Of a stretch of DNA of 64,000 nt, positions 55,259 through 63,885 are shown piece by piece. The first letter of the stretch is position 1. Every line of letters starts with the position of its first letter. The translations under genes and the position numbers were made by a program. Under the pieces are notes generated by a model. It was given only the letters and a program-made list of their open reading frames with translations, searched no databases and was not told the DNA's origin. This DNA is from Rubrivivax sp. (GTDB lineage Bacteria > Pseudomonadota > Gammaproteobacteria > Burkholderiales > Burkholderiaceae_C): contig JAIXWM010000175.1 of the NCBI GenBank assembly GCA_027491255.1, positions 1 through 64,000 on the forward strand, written 5' to 3'.

Positions 55259-56056
55259 ATGGAACGCATGCGCGCGGCGGTGGAGTCCGAGAGTTACGGG
55301 ATCCGGGAGGTCGCGCTGACCCAGCCGCTGACCTGGCTGGCACGCGGGGCGCGCGACCTGGCTCGCTGTCCTCTGCCGGGGCTGGTGCACGGGCTGGCGG
55401 CCGCGGCCTTCGCGGCGGTGCTGCTGGCCGTCGCGCACGACCAATTCTGGCTGCTCAGCGGGGCGTTCTCGGGCTTCCTGATCGTCGCCCCCGTCGTCGC
55501 CACAGCGCTGTACCGCATCAGCCGAAGCCTGCAGCGCGGCCAGCACACGACCCTGGCCCAGGCGGTGTCGGTGTGGTGGCCCGACGACGAGCGGCTCATC
55601 GTCTTCGGCGCCTTGCTGGCCTGCGCCGGCACCGGCTGGGTGCTGACGTCGGCGGCATTGATCACGGGCCATGCCCCGGCGCCCGTCGAGCAGCCCGCCG
55701 ACTTCGTCCGCCACGTCGTGCTGAACGAAGAGACGCTGCTGTTCGAGTTCTGGCTGCTGCTGGGCGGAATCATGGCGGCGCCGGTCTTCGCATCGTCGGT
55801 GATCGCGATCCCGATGCTGCTGGACCGCCCGGTGGGCGTGATGACGGCGGTCTTCACGAGCTGGCGCGCCGTGATGCACAACCCCGGCCCGCTGGCACTG
55901 TGGGCCGGACTGCTGCTGGCGCTGAGCGCCTTGGGCATGGTCACCGCGCTGGTGGGCCTGATCCCGGTCGTTCCCTGGCTGGCACACGCGAGCTGGCACG
56001 CATACCAGGATCTGGTGGACACCGACGACCTGCCACCGGCGCCACCCCGGCGCTGA
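55259..56056 (+). CDS. DUF2189 integral membrane protein
   Basis: The 265-residue protein has about six hydrophobic segments (for example GLAAAAFAAVLLAVA, GAFSGFLIVAPVVATALY, LWAGLLLALSALGMVTALVGL). The sequence GPLALWAGLL...PVVPWLAHASWHAYQDLVD is typical of DUF2189 proteins. Function is unknown. It lies 77 bases after mnmH and 29 bases before the DUF2788 gene. Confidence 0.88.
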   Translation: MERMRAAVESESYGIREVALTQPLTWLARGARDLARCPLPGLVHGLAAAAFAAVLLAVAHDQFWLLSGAFSGFLIVAPVVATALYRISRSLQRGQHTTLAQAVSVWWPDDERLIVFGALLACAGTGWVLTSAALITGHAPAPVEQPADFVRHVVLNEETLLFEFWLLLGGIMAAPVFASSVIAIPMLLDRPVGVMTAVFTSWRAVMHNPGPLALWAGLLLALSALGMVTALVGLIPVVPWLAHASWHAYQDLVDTDDLPPAPPRR

Positions 56057-56085
56057 TCAGCGGACCGGCTCAGCCTTTTCCCACC

Positions 56086-56301
56086 ATGTTCGGCTTCAGC
56101 GAGGAAGACATCGCGCAGTTCGGCCTGACCTTCGGGGTCGGCGCCTTCATGCTCTACATGGTCTTCATCATCTTCCAGCTCGCGCGCGAGTCGAAGGCGG
56201 GCAGATTAGGGACCTTCGTGCTCTTCCTGGCGCTGGGGTTCGGCCTCGTGGGCTTCGCAGCCAAGGGCCTCATCAAATACTTCATCAGCGGATCGGACTG
56301 A
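56086..56301 (+). CDS. DUF2788 small membrane protein
   Basis: The 71-residue protein, MFGFSEEDIAQFGLTFGV at the start, has two membrane helices (LTFGVGAFMLYMVFIIFQL; TFVLFLALGFGLVGFAAKG) joined by a short basic loop. This matches DUF2788, conserved in beta- and gammaproteobacteria with no known function. Two tandem hairpins follow the stop codon. Confidence 0.88.
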   Translation: MFGFSEEDIAQFGLTFGVGAFMLYMVFIIFQLARESKAGRLGTFVLFLALGFGLVGFAAKGLIKYFISGSD

Positions 56302-56303
56302 GC

Positions 56304-56455
56304 GGGCTCGCAGAGCTCGCCCGGTTCGGCAGGCGCGCGACCGTCCGCAGGGACGGTCGCACATCCAGTCCTCTCCCCACGGGCTCGCAGAGCTCGCCCG
56401 GTTCGGCAGGCGTGCAACCGTCCGCAGGGACGGTTGCACATCCAGCCTCACCCCA
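56304..56455. terminator. Two tandem 77-bp repeats, each with a strong hairpin (likely bidirectional terminators)
   Basis: Copies begin at 56304 and 56381 with gggctcgcagagctcgcccg. Copy 1 has gcgaccgtcc/ggacggtcgc (56337-56360, 10 bp, 4-base loop). Copy 2 has a 12-bp stem (56412-56439) in which a G-C pair of copy 1 is replaced by A-T on both arms. The last bases of copy 2 overlap the phaB stop region. The site lies between convergent DUF2788 and phaB genes. Confidence 0.8.
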
Positions 56456-57185
56456 TGTGCAGGCCGCCGTTGCAGCTGAAGTCGGCGCCGGTGGTGAAGC
56501 CGGAATCCTCGCCGGACAGCCACGCGACGATGGAGCCGATCTCGTCAGGAGAGCCCAGGCGCTTGACGGGGATCGTGGCGACGATCTTGTCCAGCACCTC
56601 GGGCTTGATCGCGCGCACCATGTCCGTGCCGATGTAGCCGGGGCTGACGGTGTTGACGGTCACACCCTTGCTGGCCATTTCCTGGGCCAGCGCCATCGTG
56701 AAGCCGTGCATGCCGGCCTTGGCGGCCGAGTAGTTGGTCTGGCCCGCCTGGCCCTTCTCGCCATTGACCGAGGAGATCTGGATGATGCGGCCCCAGCCGC
56801 GCTCGACCATGTCGGGCACGACTTGCTTGGTCACGTTGAACATGCTGTTCAGATTCGTGTCGATGACCGCATCCCAATCCTCGCGCGTCATCTTCATGAA
56901 CATGCGGTCGCGCGTGATGCCGGCGTTGTTGACCAGCACGTCGATCGGGCCGTGCTCGGCCTTGGCCTTGGCGAAGGCGTCGACCGTCGACTGCCAGTCG
57001 GCGACGTTGCCCACCGAGGCGTGGAAGGTGTAGCCGTCGGCCTTCTGTTCGTCCAGCCACTTGTTGAAGTCGCGCGTCGGCCCGCAGCCGGCGATGACCT
57101 TGAAGCCATCCTTGGCCAGGCGTCGGCAGATCGCGGTGCCGATGCCGCCCATGCCGCCGGTGACGTAAGCCACTTTTTGAGCCAT
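56448..57185 (-). CDS. phaB: Acetoacetyl-CoA reductase
   Basis: The 245-residue SDR reduces acetoacetyl-CoA to (R)-3-hydroxybutyryl-CoA with NADPH for polyhydroxybutyrate. It has TGGMGGIG, NNAG and catalytic Ser139, Tyr152 and Lys156 in QISSVNGEKGQAGQTNYSAAK, the QTNYSAAK form typical of PhaB. AAGGAGAGAG precedes the ATG. It follows phaC by 83 bases on the same strand. No phaA thiolase is in the window. Confidence 0.96.
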   Translation of the reverse strand: MAQKVAYVTGGMGGIGTAICRRLAKDGFKVIAGCGPTRDFNKWLDEQKADGYTFHASVGNVADWQSTVDAFAKAKAEHGPIDVLVNNAGITRDRMFMKMTREDWDAVIDTNLNSMFNVTKQVVPDMVERGWGRIIQISSVNGEKGQAGQTNYSAAKAGMHGFTMALAQEMASKGVTVNTVSPGYIGTDMVRAIKPEVLDKIVATIPVKRLGSPDEIGSIVAWLSGEDSGFTTGADFSCNGGLHMG

Positions 57186-57268
57186 GTTCTCTCTCTCCTT
57201 GGGTTGAAGTTGCGAAATTTCGTCGGCAGGCAGCCTGCAGGGCGCACGGCCCGCAGGCGCGGAGCCGA

Positions 57269-58948
57269 TCAGGCCTTGGCCTTGACGTAGCGCCCGGGCG
57301 CCGGCTCGATGACCGGGTGGGCGCGGCTGCCGTAGCGCTTGGGCGCAGCCACCATGGCGCCGCCGTGCGCAACAAGCCAGCCCGACCAGTCCGGCCACCA
57401 ACTGCCCTGGTGCTCGGTGGCGCCGGCAAGCCAGGCCTGCGAGTCGGCCGGCAGGTCTTCGTTGGTCCAGTAGCTGCGCTTGCGCTGAGCCGGCGGGTTG
57501 ATGACGCCCGCGATATGGCCGGAGGCCCCGAGCACGAACCTGCGCCGGCCCTTCACCAGGGGCACCGAGCGGTAGGCTGCGGTCCAGGGCACGATGTGGT
57601 CTTCACGCGAGCCGTAGATGTAGAACGGCGCCTTGATCGCGCCCAGGTCCAGCTTCTGGCCGCACACCGTCAGCGCACCGGGCTTCTTCAATTCGTTCTG
57701 CAGGTACATGTGGCGCAGGTACCAGCAGTACATCGGCCCAGGCAGGTTGGTCGCGTCGCCGTTCCAGTACAGCAGGTCGAAGGGCGGCGGTGCCTCCCCC
57801 TTGAGGTAATTGCCCACGACATAGTTCCAGACCAGGTCGTTCGGGCGCAGGAAGCTGAAGGTCGTCGCCAGTTCCTGACCGCGCAACAGTCCCGGCCCCC
57901 CAGGCGCTTGCGCGCCGATGGTCATCTCGCGCATGCGCACCAGCGATTCATCGACGAAGATGTCAAGGATGCCGGTGTCGGAGAAGTCCAGCAAGGTCGT
58001 CAGCAGCGTCACCGACTGCGCCGGCTGCTCTGCGCGCGCCGCCAGCACGGCCAGCGCGGTGGCCAGGATCGTGCCGCCGACGCAGAAGCCGAGCGTGTTG
58101 AGCGTGGGCGACTTGGTGATCGCGCGCACGACCTCGATCGCGCGGATGGGGCCTTCGGCGATGTAGTCGTCCCAAGTCCTGCCCTTGAGAGACTCGTCCG
58201 GGTTGCGCCAGCTGAGCACGAACAGCCGATGCCCCTGCTCCACCGCATAGCGGATGAGCGAATTGGACGGCTGCAGGTCCATGATGTAGTACTTGTTGAT
58301 GCACGGCGGCACGAACAGCATCGGACGCTCATGCACCTGGGCCGTCAACGGCTTGTACTCGATCAGCTGGAAGAGTTCGTTCTCGAAGACCACCGCACCT
58401 TCGGTACTGGCAACATTGCGGCCGATCTCGAAGACGCTTTCATCGGTCTGGGAGACGTGACCCTTGCGCAGATCGCCCAGCAGTTGCTGCATGCCCTTGG
58501 TCAGGCTCTCGCCGCGGGTGCTCAGGGCACGTTGCAGGGCCTCGGGGTTCGTCGCCAGGTAGTTGCTGGGACTCGCGGCATCGACCCACTGCTGCACCGC
58601 AAAGCGGATGCGGTTCTTGGTCTTGGGCTCGGCCTGCACGCGGTCGGCCATCTCCATCAGCGTGCGCGCGTTCAGCAGGTACATCTGCGCGACGTAGGCA
58701 GCCAGCGGATTGGCGGCCCACTCGCCCGCGGCAAATCGCCGGTCCTTCAGGGCCGCCTGCGGCGCCGCACTGCCCGCCGTCGGGTTCAGGCGCGCCAGTG
58801 AATCGTTCCACAGCCGGGTCGCCTCGCTGAGGTATTGCGACTGCAGGTCGGCCAAGCCCTGGGATGAGACCGACAGGCCCTGCATGGATTTCCACATCTC
58901 GGACATCGCGGCACCCATGGCCTGGGCGCCCTGCAGGGGGTCATTCAT
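57269..58948 (-). CDS. phaC: Class I poly(3-hydroxyalkanoate) synthase
   Basis: The 559-residue enzyme polymerises (R)-3-hydroxyacyl-CoA into PHB on granules. The lipase-like box GFCVGGT holds Cys289, with Asp450 (SREDHIVPW) and His478 (ASGHIAGV) completing the triad; spacing equals that in the Cupriavidus necator enzyme. The ATG at 58948 is used; a GTG at 58972 with GAGG upstream is an alternative that adds eight residues. The phaC-phaB order without phaA is common in Burkholderiales relatives. Confidence 0.96.
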   Translation of the reverse strand: MNDPLQGAQAMGAAMSEMWKSMQGLSVSSQGLADLQSQYLSEATRLWNDSLARLNPTAGSAAPQAALKDRRFAAGEWAANPLAAYVAQMYLLNARTLMEMADRVQAEPKTKNRIRFAVQQWVDAASPSNYLATNPEALQRALSTRGESLTKGMQQLLGDLRKGHVSQTDESVFEIGRNVASTEGAVVFENELFQLIEYKPLTAQVHERPMLFVPPCINKYYIMDLQPSNSLIRYAVEQGHRLFVLSWRNPDESLKGRTWDDYIAEGPIRAIEVVRAITKSPTLNTLGFCVGGTILATALAVLAARAEQPAQSVTLLTTLLDFSDTGILDIFVDESLVRMREMTIGAQAPGGPGLLRGQELATTFSFLRPNDLVWNYVVGNYLKGEAPPPFDLLYWNGDATNLPGPMYCWYLRHMYLQNELKKPGALTVCGQKLDLGAIKAPFYIYGSREDHIVPWTAAYRSVPLVKGRRRFVLGASGHIAGVINPPAQRKRSYWTNEDLPADSQAWLAGATEHQGSWWPDWSGWLVAHGGAMVAAPKRYGSRAHPVIEPAPGRYVKAKA

Positions 58949-59122
58949 GGGGTGGGGGGTCTTCGCGCTCACACTCGCCTCGTCGCGTTCGGTTCGTGGG
59001 GGCTGCAAGTCGGGGGTGCGGTCATTGCCGTCGGCCTGAAACGCCTGCAACAGCCCCAATGTAGGATGCGAAGCTTACCACGATATGACATTTCATTCCA
59101 CATCGAGAAAGGTCATTTCACG

Positions 59123-59353
59123 ATGTACCTCGTTGCCATCGGCTGGATGTATGTGGTCCTGATGATGACGGTGGCTGAGGCCCTGTCTTCACAGGGAACG
59201 CTGCTCGGCGCCTTCTTCACCTTCGTTCTGTACGGCTGCCTGCCGCTGGCCGTCGTGCTGTACCTGCTCGGCACCCCAGCGCGCCGCCGTGCACGACGAG
59301 CCGCGGAACAACAGGAGGCCGCCGCAGCAGACACAGGCACGCCCCGCCCATGA
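59123..59353 (+). CDS. Small two-helix membrane protein
   Basis: The 76-residue product has two hydrophobic segments (MYLVAIGWMYVVLMMTVAEAL; GAFFTFVLYGCLPLAVVLYLLG) and a basic, Arg-rich cytoplasmic tail. GAGAAAGG lies upstream of the ATG. I do not recognise a named family. It is divergent from phaC and is followed by a strong hairpin. Confidence 0.75.
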   Translation: MYLVAIGWMYVVLMMTVAEALSSQGTLLGAFFTFVLYGCLPLAVVLYLLGTPARRRARRAAEQQEAAAADTGTPRP

Positions 59354-59360
59354 GACCAGC

Positions 59361-59407
59361 CCCTGTGCATGACACAGGGCCGGCATCAGGCGGGACCTGC
59401 CGGCCCT
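59361..59407. terminator. Overlapping hairpins, bidirectional terminator
   Basis: Bases 59361-59367 and 59373-59379 form a 7-bp stem (ccctgtg/cacaggg). Bases 59376-59385 and 59398-59407 form a 10-bp stem (agggccggca/tgccggccct) followed by TT. The two share 59376-59379, so only one can form fully. The site separates the convergent small membrane gene and pgeF. Confidence 0.65.
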
Positions 59408-59408
59408 T

Positions 59409-60176
59409 TCAGTCGCGCAGCCAGATGGCCGCAGCCATGCGGCCCGTCACGCCATCGCGGCGAAACGAATAGAAGCGGGCCACGTCCTCGACCGTGCACC
59501 ATGGCCCGCCCGACACCCGCGTGACGCCGATGCGCGCCAAGCGCGCGCGCGCCAGCGCAGGCAGATCGGCCAGCCAGCGCGGGCGGCCGTCGGGGTGCTG
59601 GCGGGGCACGAAAGCCGCGCCGCCGCCAAAGGCTTCGAACACATCGGCGCCGACCTCGAATTGGCCTGGGCCGATGCATGGGCCGAGCCATGCGTGCAGT
59701 TCCCGCGGCAAGCACCGGGCCGCGGCAGCCACCGCCTCGACGGCAGCCTCGACGACACCGCCGGCCAGGCCGCGCCAGCCGGCATGCGCCGCGCCCACGG
59801 CCCGTCCGTTGCCCGCGGCCAGCAGCACGGGCAGGCAGTCGGCCACCTGAACCGTACACGCCACACCCGCAACAGCCGTCCAGGCGGCATCGGCCTGCAC
59901 CGTGCCGGATTCAGGGATGGCCGCGGCGTCGACCGCGCGCGTGCCGTGCACCTGCCGCAGCCACACCGGGCGTGCCCCGATCGTCCGGCCGAAGACAGCC
60001 CGGTGCTCGGCCACCGTCCGTGCGTCGTCGCCGACGTGGTCACCCAGGTTCCAGCCTGCCCACGGGCCCGTGCTGCGACCGCCGGCGCGCGTGCTCATGA
60101 AAGCGCCCACCCGCGCAGGCGCCTCCCACTCCACCGCCAGGCCGGCGCCTGGCGCCCGGGCCGCCTCAGACGGCAT
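59409..60176 (-). CDS. pgeF: Peptidoglycan editing factor / multicopper-oxidase-like laccase-domain protein
   Basis: The 255-residue protein has the YfiH/PgeF zinc-Cys/His site: QVHGTRAVD, ADCLPVLLA and AAHAGWRGLAGGVVE, followed by WLGPCIGPGQFEVG. Family members hydrolyse wrongly incorporated L-Ser-containing peptidoglycan precursors and also show purine nucleoside phosphorylase activity. The ATG at 60176 lies 11 bases inside the maiA gene, so the two are coupled. Longer upstream frames are maiA shadow. Confidence 0.93.
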   Translation of the reverse strand: MPSEAARAPGAGLAVEWEAPARVGAFMSTRAGGRSTGPWAGWNLGDHVGDDARTVAEHRAVFGRTIGARPVWLRQVHGTRAVDAAAIPESGTVQADAAWTAVAGVACTVQVADCLPVLLAAGNGRAVGAAHAGWRGLAGGVVEAAVEAVAAAARCLPRELHAWLGPCIGPGQFEVGADVFEAFGGGAAFVPRQHPDGRPRWLADLPALARARLARIGVTRVSGGPWCTVEDVARFYSFRRDGVTGRMAAAIWLRD

Positions 60177-60798
60177 CGGGGCAGGCTTCGGGCCGGGTCT
60201 TCTCGAAGGCGTCCAAGGACATGCAGGCGTCGAAGACGCGCATGACCTGCGGCACGTGGTCCAGTCGGCAGTCGAAACGCCGCGCGTTGAAGATCTGCGG
60301 CACGAGCACGCAGTCGGCCAGCGTCGGCGCATCGCCGTGGCAGAAGCGCGACGGCGATGCCAGAAGGCGCCGCTCGACGACCTCCAGCCCCGTTTCGACC
60401 CAGTGCCGGTACCAGCGGTCCTTTTCCTCTTCGGCCACCTTCAGCGACTGCACCAGGTAGCGAAGTACGCGCAGGTTGTTCAGCGGGTGGATCTCGCAGG
60501 CGATGTCGAGCGCGAGCGAGCGCACCCGCGCCCGGCCGGGCGCGTCCCGCGGCAGCAACGCCGGCTCGGGGTGGGTCTCGTCAAGATACTCGATGATGGC
60601 CAGAGACTGCGTCAGCACCTGATCGCCGTCGCGCAGCAGCGGCACCAGGCGCGCTGCCGACACCTCGGCATAGGACGGTGCCAACTGCTCGTTGCGCTGA
60701 AGGTGCACCGATCGGTAGTCGTAGTCCAGGCCCTTGAGCGCGAGCGCGATGCGCACGCGGTACGAGGCCGACGAGCGGAAGTAGTTGAAAAGCTCCAT
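60166..60798 (-). CDS. maiA: Maleylacetoacetate isomerase (zeta-class GST)
   Basis: The 210-residue protein begins MELFNYFRSSASYRVRIALALKG with the zeta-class SSxSxRVR motif, and has QSLAIIEYLDETHP for glutathione binding and the family segment DIACEIHPLNNLRVL. It isomerises maleylacetoacetate to fumarylacetoacetate with glutathione in tyrosine and gentisate/homogentisate breakdown. Fumarylacetoacetase is not in the window. A maleylpyruvate isomerase role is an alternative. Confidence 0.92.
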   Translation of the reverse strand: MELFNYFRSSASYRVRIALALKGLDYDYRSVHLQRNEQLAPSYAEVSAARLVPLLRDGDQVLTQSLAIIEYLDETHPEPALLPRDAPGRARVRSLALDIACEIHPLNNLRVLRYLVQSLKVAEEEKDRWYRHWVETGLEVVERRLLASPSRFCHGDAPTLADCVLVPQIFNARRFDCRLDHVPQVMRVFDACMSLDAFEKTRPEACPDAV

Positions 60799-60910
60799 GC
60801 GGGGCTCCGAAGTGGCAAGAAGCCGCCGGTCGGCGGCTGCCGGGGATGGGATTCGCGTTCATGATGCCATGCCCGTGCCGCGGTCCGCGCCTGCTCGCTA
60901 CACTGCGCCC

Positions 60911-61456
60911 ATGCTGACCCGTCCGCGCATCCGCCACTGCCGCGCCTGCGGTCATGAGGTGGCCTACCGGGTCCCGGCCGACGACAACCGGGAACGCGCC
61001 GTCTGCCTGAGCTGCCAGCATATCGACTACGAAAATCCGCTGAACGTCGTCGGCACCGTCCCGTTCTGGGAGGACCAGGTCCTGCTGTGCCGGCGCAACA
61101 TCGAGCCCCGGCACGGATTCTGGACACTGCCCGCGGGCTTCATGGAACTCGGCGAGTCCACCGAAGCCGGCGCGCTGCGGGAAACCGACGAGGAAGCGGG
61201 CGCGCGGATCGAATTGCTGGGTCTGTTCTCGGTGCTGAACGTGGTGCGCGTCGGCCAGGTTCACCTGTATTACCGGGCGCGCCTCGAGGACACGAACTTC
61301 GCCCCGGGTCCCGAGACCATCGAAGCCCGGCTCTTCCGGGAGGAAGAGATTCCCTGGGAGTCCCTGGCCTTCCGCACCGTGCGTGTCACCCTCGAGCGCT
61401 ACTTCTCCGACCGGCGTTCCGGTCATTTCGGCATCCACTGCGCCGACATCGGCTGA
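60911..61456 (+). CDS. Nudix hydrolase with N-terminal zinc ribbon
   Basis: The 181-residue protein has a zinc ribbon (Cys10, 13, 32, 35) and a complete Nudix box GFMELGESTEAGALRETDEE (from residue 76). This class hydrolyses nucleoside diphosphate derivatives such as NADH, FAD or ADP-ribose. The ATG at 60911 was chosen from family N-terminus. Its last 34 bases overlap the end of the GGDEF/EAL gene on the other strand. Confidence 0.92.
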   Translation: MLTRPRIRHCRACGHEVAYRVPADDNRERAVCLSCQHIDYENPLNVVGTVPFWEDQVLLCRRNIEPRHGFWTLPAGFMELGESTEAGALRETDEEAGARIELLGLFSVLNVVRVGQVHLYYRARLEDTNFAPGPETIEARLFREEEIPWESLAFRTVRVTLERYFSDRRSGHFGIHCADIG

Positions 61457-63147
61457 CCTGCCGTGGCGCTCTGGCGCCCGACAGTTCCGAAAGCATCACC
61501 GGACGCTGCCACTGCCTGACCGCTGACCGTGTCGAACCCCGCCTCACGAAGCCACGCAGTATCGGCAGGGTCTGTGACCTCCCGGGCATGCAGCCCGCAG
61601 CCAAGCGCCTTCGCCAACAGGGACAGTTGCCAGACCAATGCCAGGGCGCCGGCATCCGACCCGGCCTGACGCAGGAAGCGCACGTCCACGGACACCTGGC
61701 TCACCCCCAGATCGGCCAACGCGTGCAGCCAAGGCCAGGAACCGCCACGCAACAAGAGCGACACCGTGGCGCCCGCGGCAGCCCAAGGCAGCACCGCCGC
61801 GCGCAGCGCTGCCATCGTGAGCGGAGGGACGGCCTCGATTTCCAGCGTCAGCCCCGCTGCAGCCACCGGCATGGCGACCAGGCGGCGGGTCACGCTCGCC
61901 ACGAAGTCGGCGTCGACCGCCGAGGCTGCGGACAGCGGCACGATGAGCCGGCCCGCAGGCGAGACCTCGCCAAGCGCCAGCACGACGGTGGCGAGTTCGG
62001 CCTGCGCCAGCAAGCCTGCCGGGCCGAGCCGGGGGCGCCAGCGACGCGGCCCGAGCCAGGCCTCGCCCGCCGTACTGCGCAATCGCAGCGCGCACAAGCG
62101 CGCCACGGCTTGGCCCGCTGGGTCGACGACCGGCGCGAAGCCGAGAGCCAATTCGCCCGCCGGGCCGCAGGCCATTCGCCACAGCTCGCCGGCGTCGACG
62201 TCCTCGCCAGGCGCCGGACGGGATCCCATGCGGGCGCCGGATGCGCCTCGCACAGCCGGATTGAAGGCACCGGCCTCCACCTGCGCGAGCATCTCGTCGG
62301 CCTGGGCCAGTGCCTGGGACGCATCGCAGGCACGCAGCGCATCGACGCCCGCCACCAGCATCTCGGCGCCGCCGGAACTCGCTTTGGCAGCCGGTTCGAG
62401 CGCACTGTGCAGCGCAGCCGCCGTTTCCTCGGCCAGACCGGCGACAGGCAGCAGCAGGGCGAAGTCGCCGCCCGCCAGCCGGCCCGCGAGCGCGCCGGGC
62501 ACCCGGTCGTGGTAACTCCTCAGGGCGCCGCCGACAGCCGCCAGCAGCCCGTCGCCGGCCTCGCGCCCGGACCGCCGGTTGAGCCGATCGAGCCCCCGCA
62601 CGCGCAGAAGCAGCAAGGCGCCGGCAGGATCGGGCGAAAGGTCTGGACCCGCGAGCACCCCTGCGCCGAGGTGCACATCGAGACCCGCCACGAAGCCGCG
62701 TCGGCTCGGCAAGCCCGTCAGCGGGTCGGTGCGAACCTGACGCCACAGGCGTTCCAGCAAGTCCTGCTGGGCCCGAAGCCAGGCCCGGCGCTCGCCCTCG
62801 ATACGCGTCAGGCGATCCGGATCGCGCGCCCCTGGGCGGCGCAGCCTGTCCGGATGAATCAAGAGCGCATCACCGTCAACGTTGCGCTGCGGACGGCACG
62901 GTCCGTCATCTGCACGCCGAAGCCGATGTCGCTGCGGCCAAGAAAGCGCCGCCGCGCCGACGAGGCACCCGGCCAGGAAAGCCAGCAGCCACATTCCGGT
63001 GGTCCGCAGCGCGACGAGTTCCGCCGCAGAAGCTGCCAACGGCAGTGCCATACCACCGCTGACCAAGAAAGGCCGGACGGCGCGGCCGAAGGCAGCCGCC
63101 GTTACGCCACCGGCATCAACAAACTCAGGATCAGCCCTTCGATTCAT
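61423..63147 (-). CDS. Membrane protein with degenerate GGDEF and EAL domains
   Basis: The 574-residue protein has two membrane helices (VSGGMALPLAASAAELVAL; GMWLLAFLAGCLVGAAAL), then a GGDEF-like domain (RTDPLTGLPSRRGFVAGL) whose signature reads LAGGDF, and an EAL-like domain. The EAL signature is missing, and the late HAREVTDPADTAWLREAGFDTVSGQ corresponds to the usual EGVET...GY region. Metal-binding acidic residues are mostly absent, so it should neither make nor cleave c-di-GMP and may bind it or act as an adaptor. Start choice is uncertain: 63147 gives the membrane helices at once; 63282 adds 45 residues. Confidence 0.82.
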   Translation of the reverse strand: MNRRADPEFVDAGGVTAAAFGRAVRPFLVSGGMALPLAASAAELVALRTTGMWLLAFLAGCLVGAAALSWPQRHRLRRADDGPCRPQRNVDGDALLIHPDRLRRPGARDPDRLTRIEGERRAWLRAQQDLLERLWRQVRTDPLTGLPSRRGFVAGLDVHLGAGVLAGPDLSPDPAGALLLLRVRGLDRLNRRSGREAGDGLLAAVGGALRSYHDRVPGALAGRLAGGDFALLLPVAGLAEETAAALHSALEPAAKASSGGAEMLVAGVDALRACDASQALAQADEMLAQVEAGAFNPAVRGASGARMGSRPAPGEDVDAGELWRMACGPAGELALGFAPVVDPAGQAVARLCALRLRSTAGEAWLGPRRWRPRLGPAGLLAQAELATVVLALGEVSPAGRLIVPLSAASAVDADFVASVTRRLVAMPVAAAGLTLEIEAVPPLTMAALRAAVLPWAAAGATVSLLLRGGSWPWLHALADLGVSQVSVDVRFLRQAGSDAGALALVWQLSLLAKALGCGLHAREVTDPADTAWLREAGFDTVSGQAVAASGDAFGTVGRQSATAGQPMSAQWMPK

Positions 63148-63454
63148 CAGGAATGGGGCAGCAGCCGGTAGACCTGCGCGCAGGGGGCGACCAGGCAGCA
63201 TCGGTAAGGGGCAACAGCGCAGCACCCGGATCTTGCGGGCCCAAGCCGCGGCCCGCCTTGAGGAAACCGAGCCTGGCTGCAACTCTGGCGCAAGCGAGCG
63301 ACACGCTTGTCTACCAGGGCGCTCGGCTTTTCACTGCAGACCCGGTCCCCACTAGGTGCATACTTCGTCCGGTGTGCACATTCGACGTCGGCGCGCGCGC
63401 AGCGGCCGCAGCCGACGCCTGGGAAACCCGCCGCTGAAACCCGAGGACTCCGAC
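63148..63454. other. Divergent 300-base region before the HiPIP gene
   Basis: Part may be the N-terminus of the GGDEF/EAL protein if translation begins at 63282. Nothing else is recognisable; promoters for both genes must lie here or nearby. Confidence 0.4.
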
Positions 63455-63760
63455 ATGCAAACCCGCCGCCAATTCATCCAGATCGTCCCCGTCGCCGGCG
63501 CGACGCTGATGGCCGGGCGCGAAGCTCTGGCCCAGGCCAAGCTCGAAGAGAACGACGCCCAGGCGAAGGCCCTGGGTTACGCGCACGACGCGACCAAGGT
63601 CGACGCAAAGAAGCAGCCCAAGTGGGCCAAGGGCCAGACCTGCGCCAACTGCCAGCTCTTCCAGGGCAAGGCGTCTGACGCCTGGGGCGGCTGCCCGCTC
63701 TTCGGCGGCAAGCAGGTCAATGCCAAGGGCTGGTGCAACGCCTGGGTCAAGAAGGCCTGA
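63455..63760 (+). CDS. High-potential iron-sulfur protein (HiPIP)
   Basis: The 101-residue preprotein has a Tat-like signal (MQTRRQFIQI...EALAQA) and a mature 4Fe-4S domain with Cys63, Cys66, Cys80 and Cys94 (TCANCQLF; GGCPLFGG; GWCNAW). HiPIPs are periplasmic electron carriers between the cytochrome bc1 complex and terminal oxidases or photosynthetic reaction centres. Size and spacing match betaproteobacterial HiPIPs. A hairpin terminator follows. Confidence 0.95.
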   Translation: MQTRRQFIQIVPVAGATLMAGREALAQAKLEENDAQAKALGYAHDATKVDAKKQPKWAKGQTCANCQLFQGKASDAWGGCPLFGGKQVNAKGWCNAWVKKA

Positions 63761-63803
63761 GCGCGTGATTCAATGGTCGGCCCGCACGGGGTCGGCACGA
63801 CGA

Positions 63804-63825
63804 AAAGGGCCCCACGGGGCCCTTT
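63804..63825 (+). terminator. Hairpin terminator after the HiPIP gene
   Basis: aaagggccc (63804-63812) pairs with gggcccttt (63817-63825) around a 4-base loop, with a T-rich tail (ctcattt). It lies between convergent HiPIP and lpdA genes and could act in both directions. Confidence 0.7.
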
Positions 63826-63885
63826 CTCATTTCCGACAGGCGCAGCAACCGCCGACGTCCGCCTGACAGCGACTCGAGATCTCGA

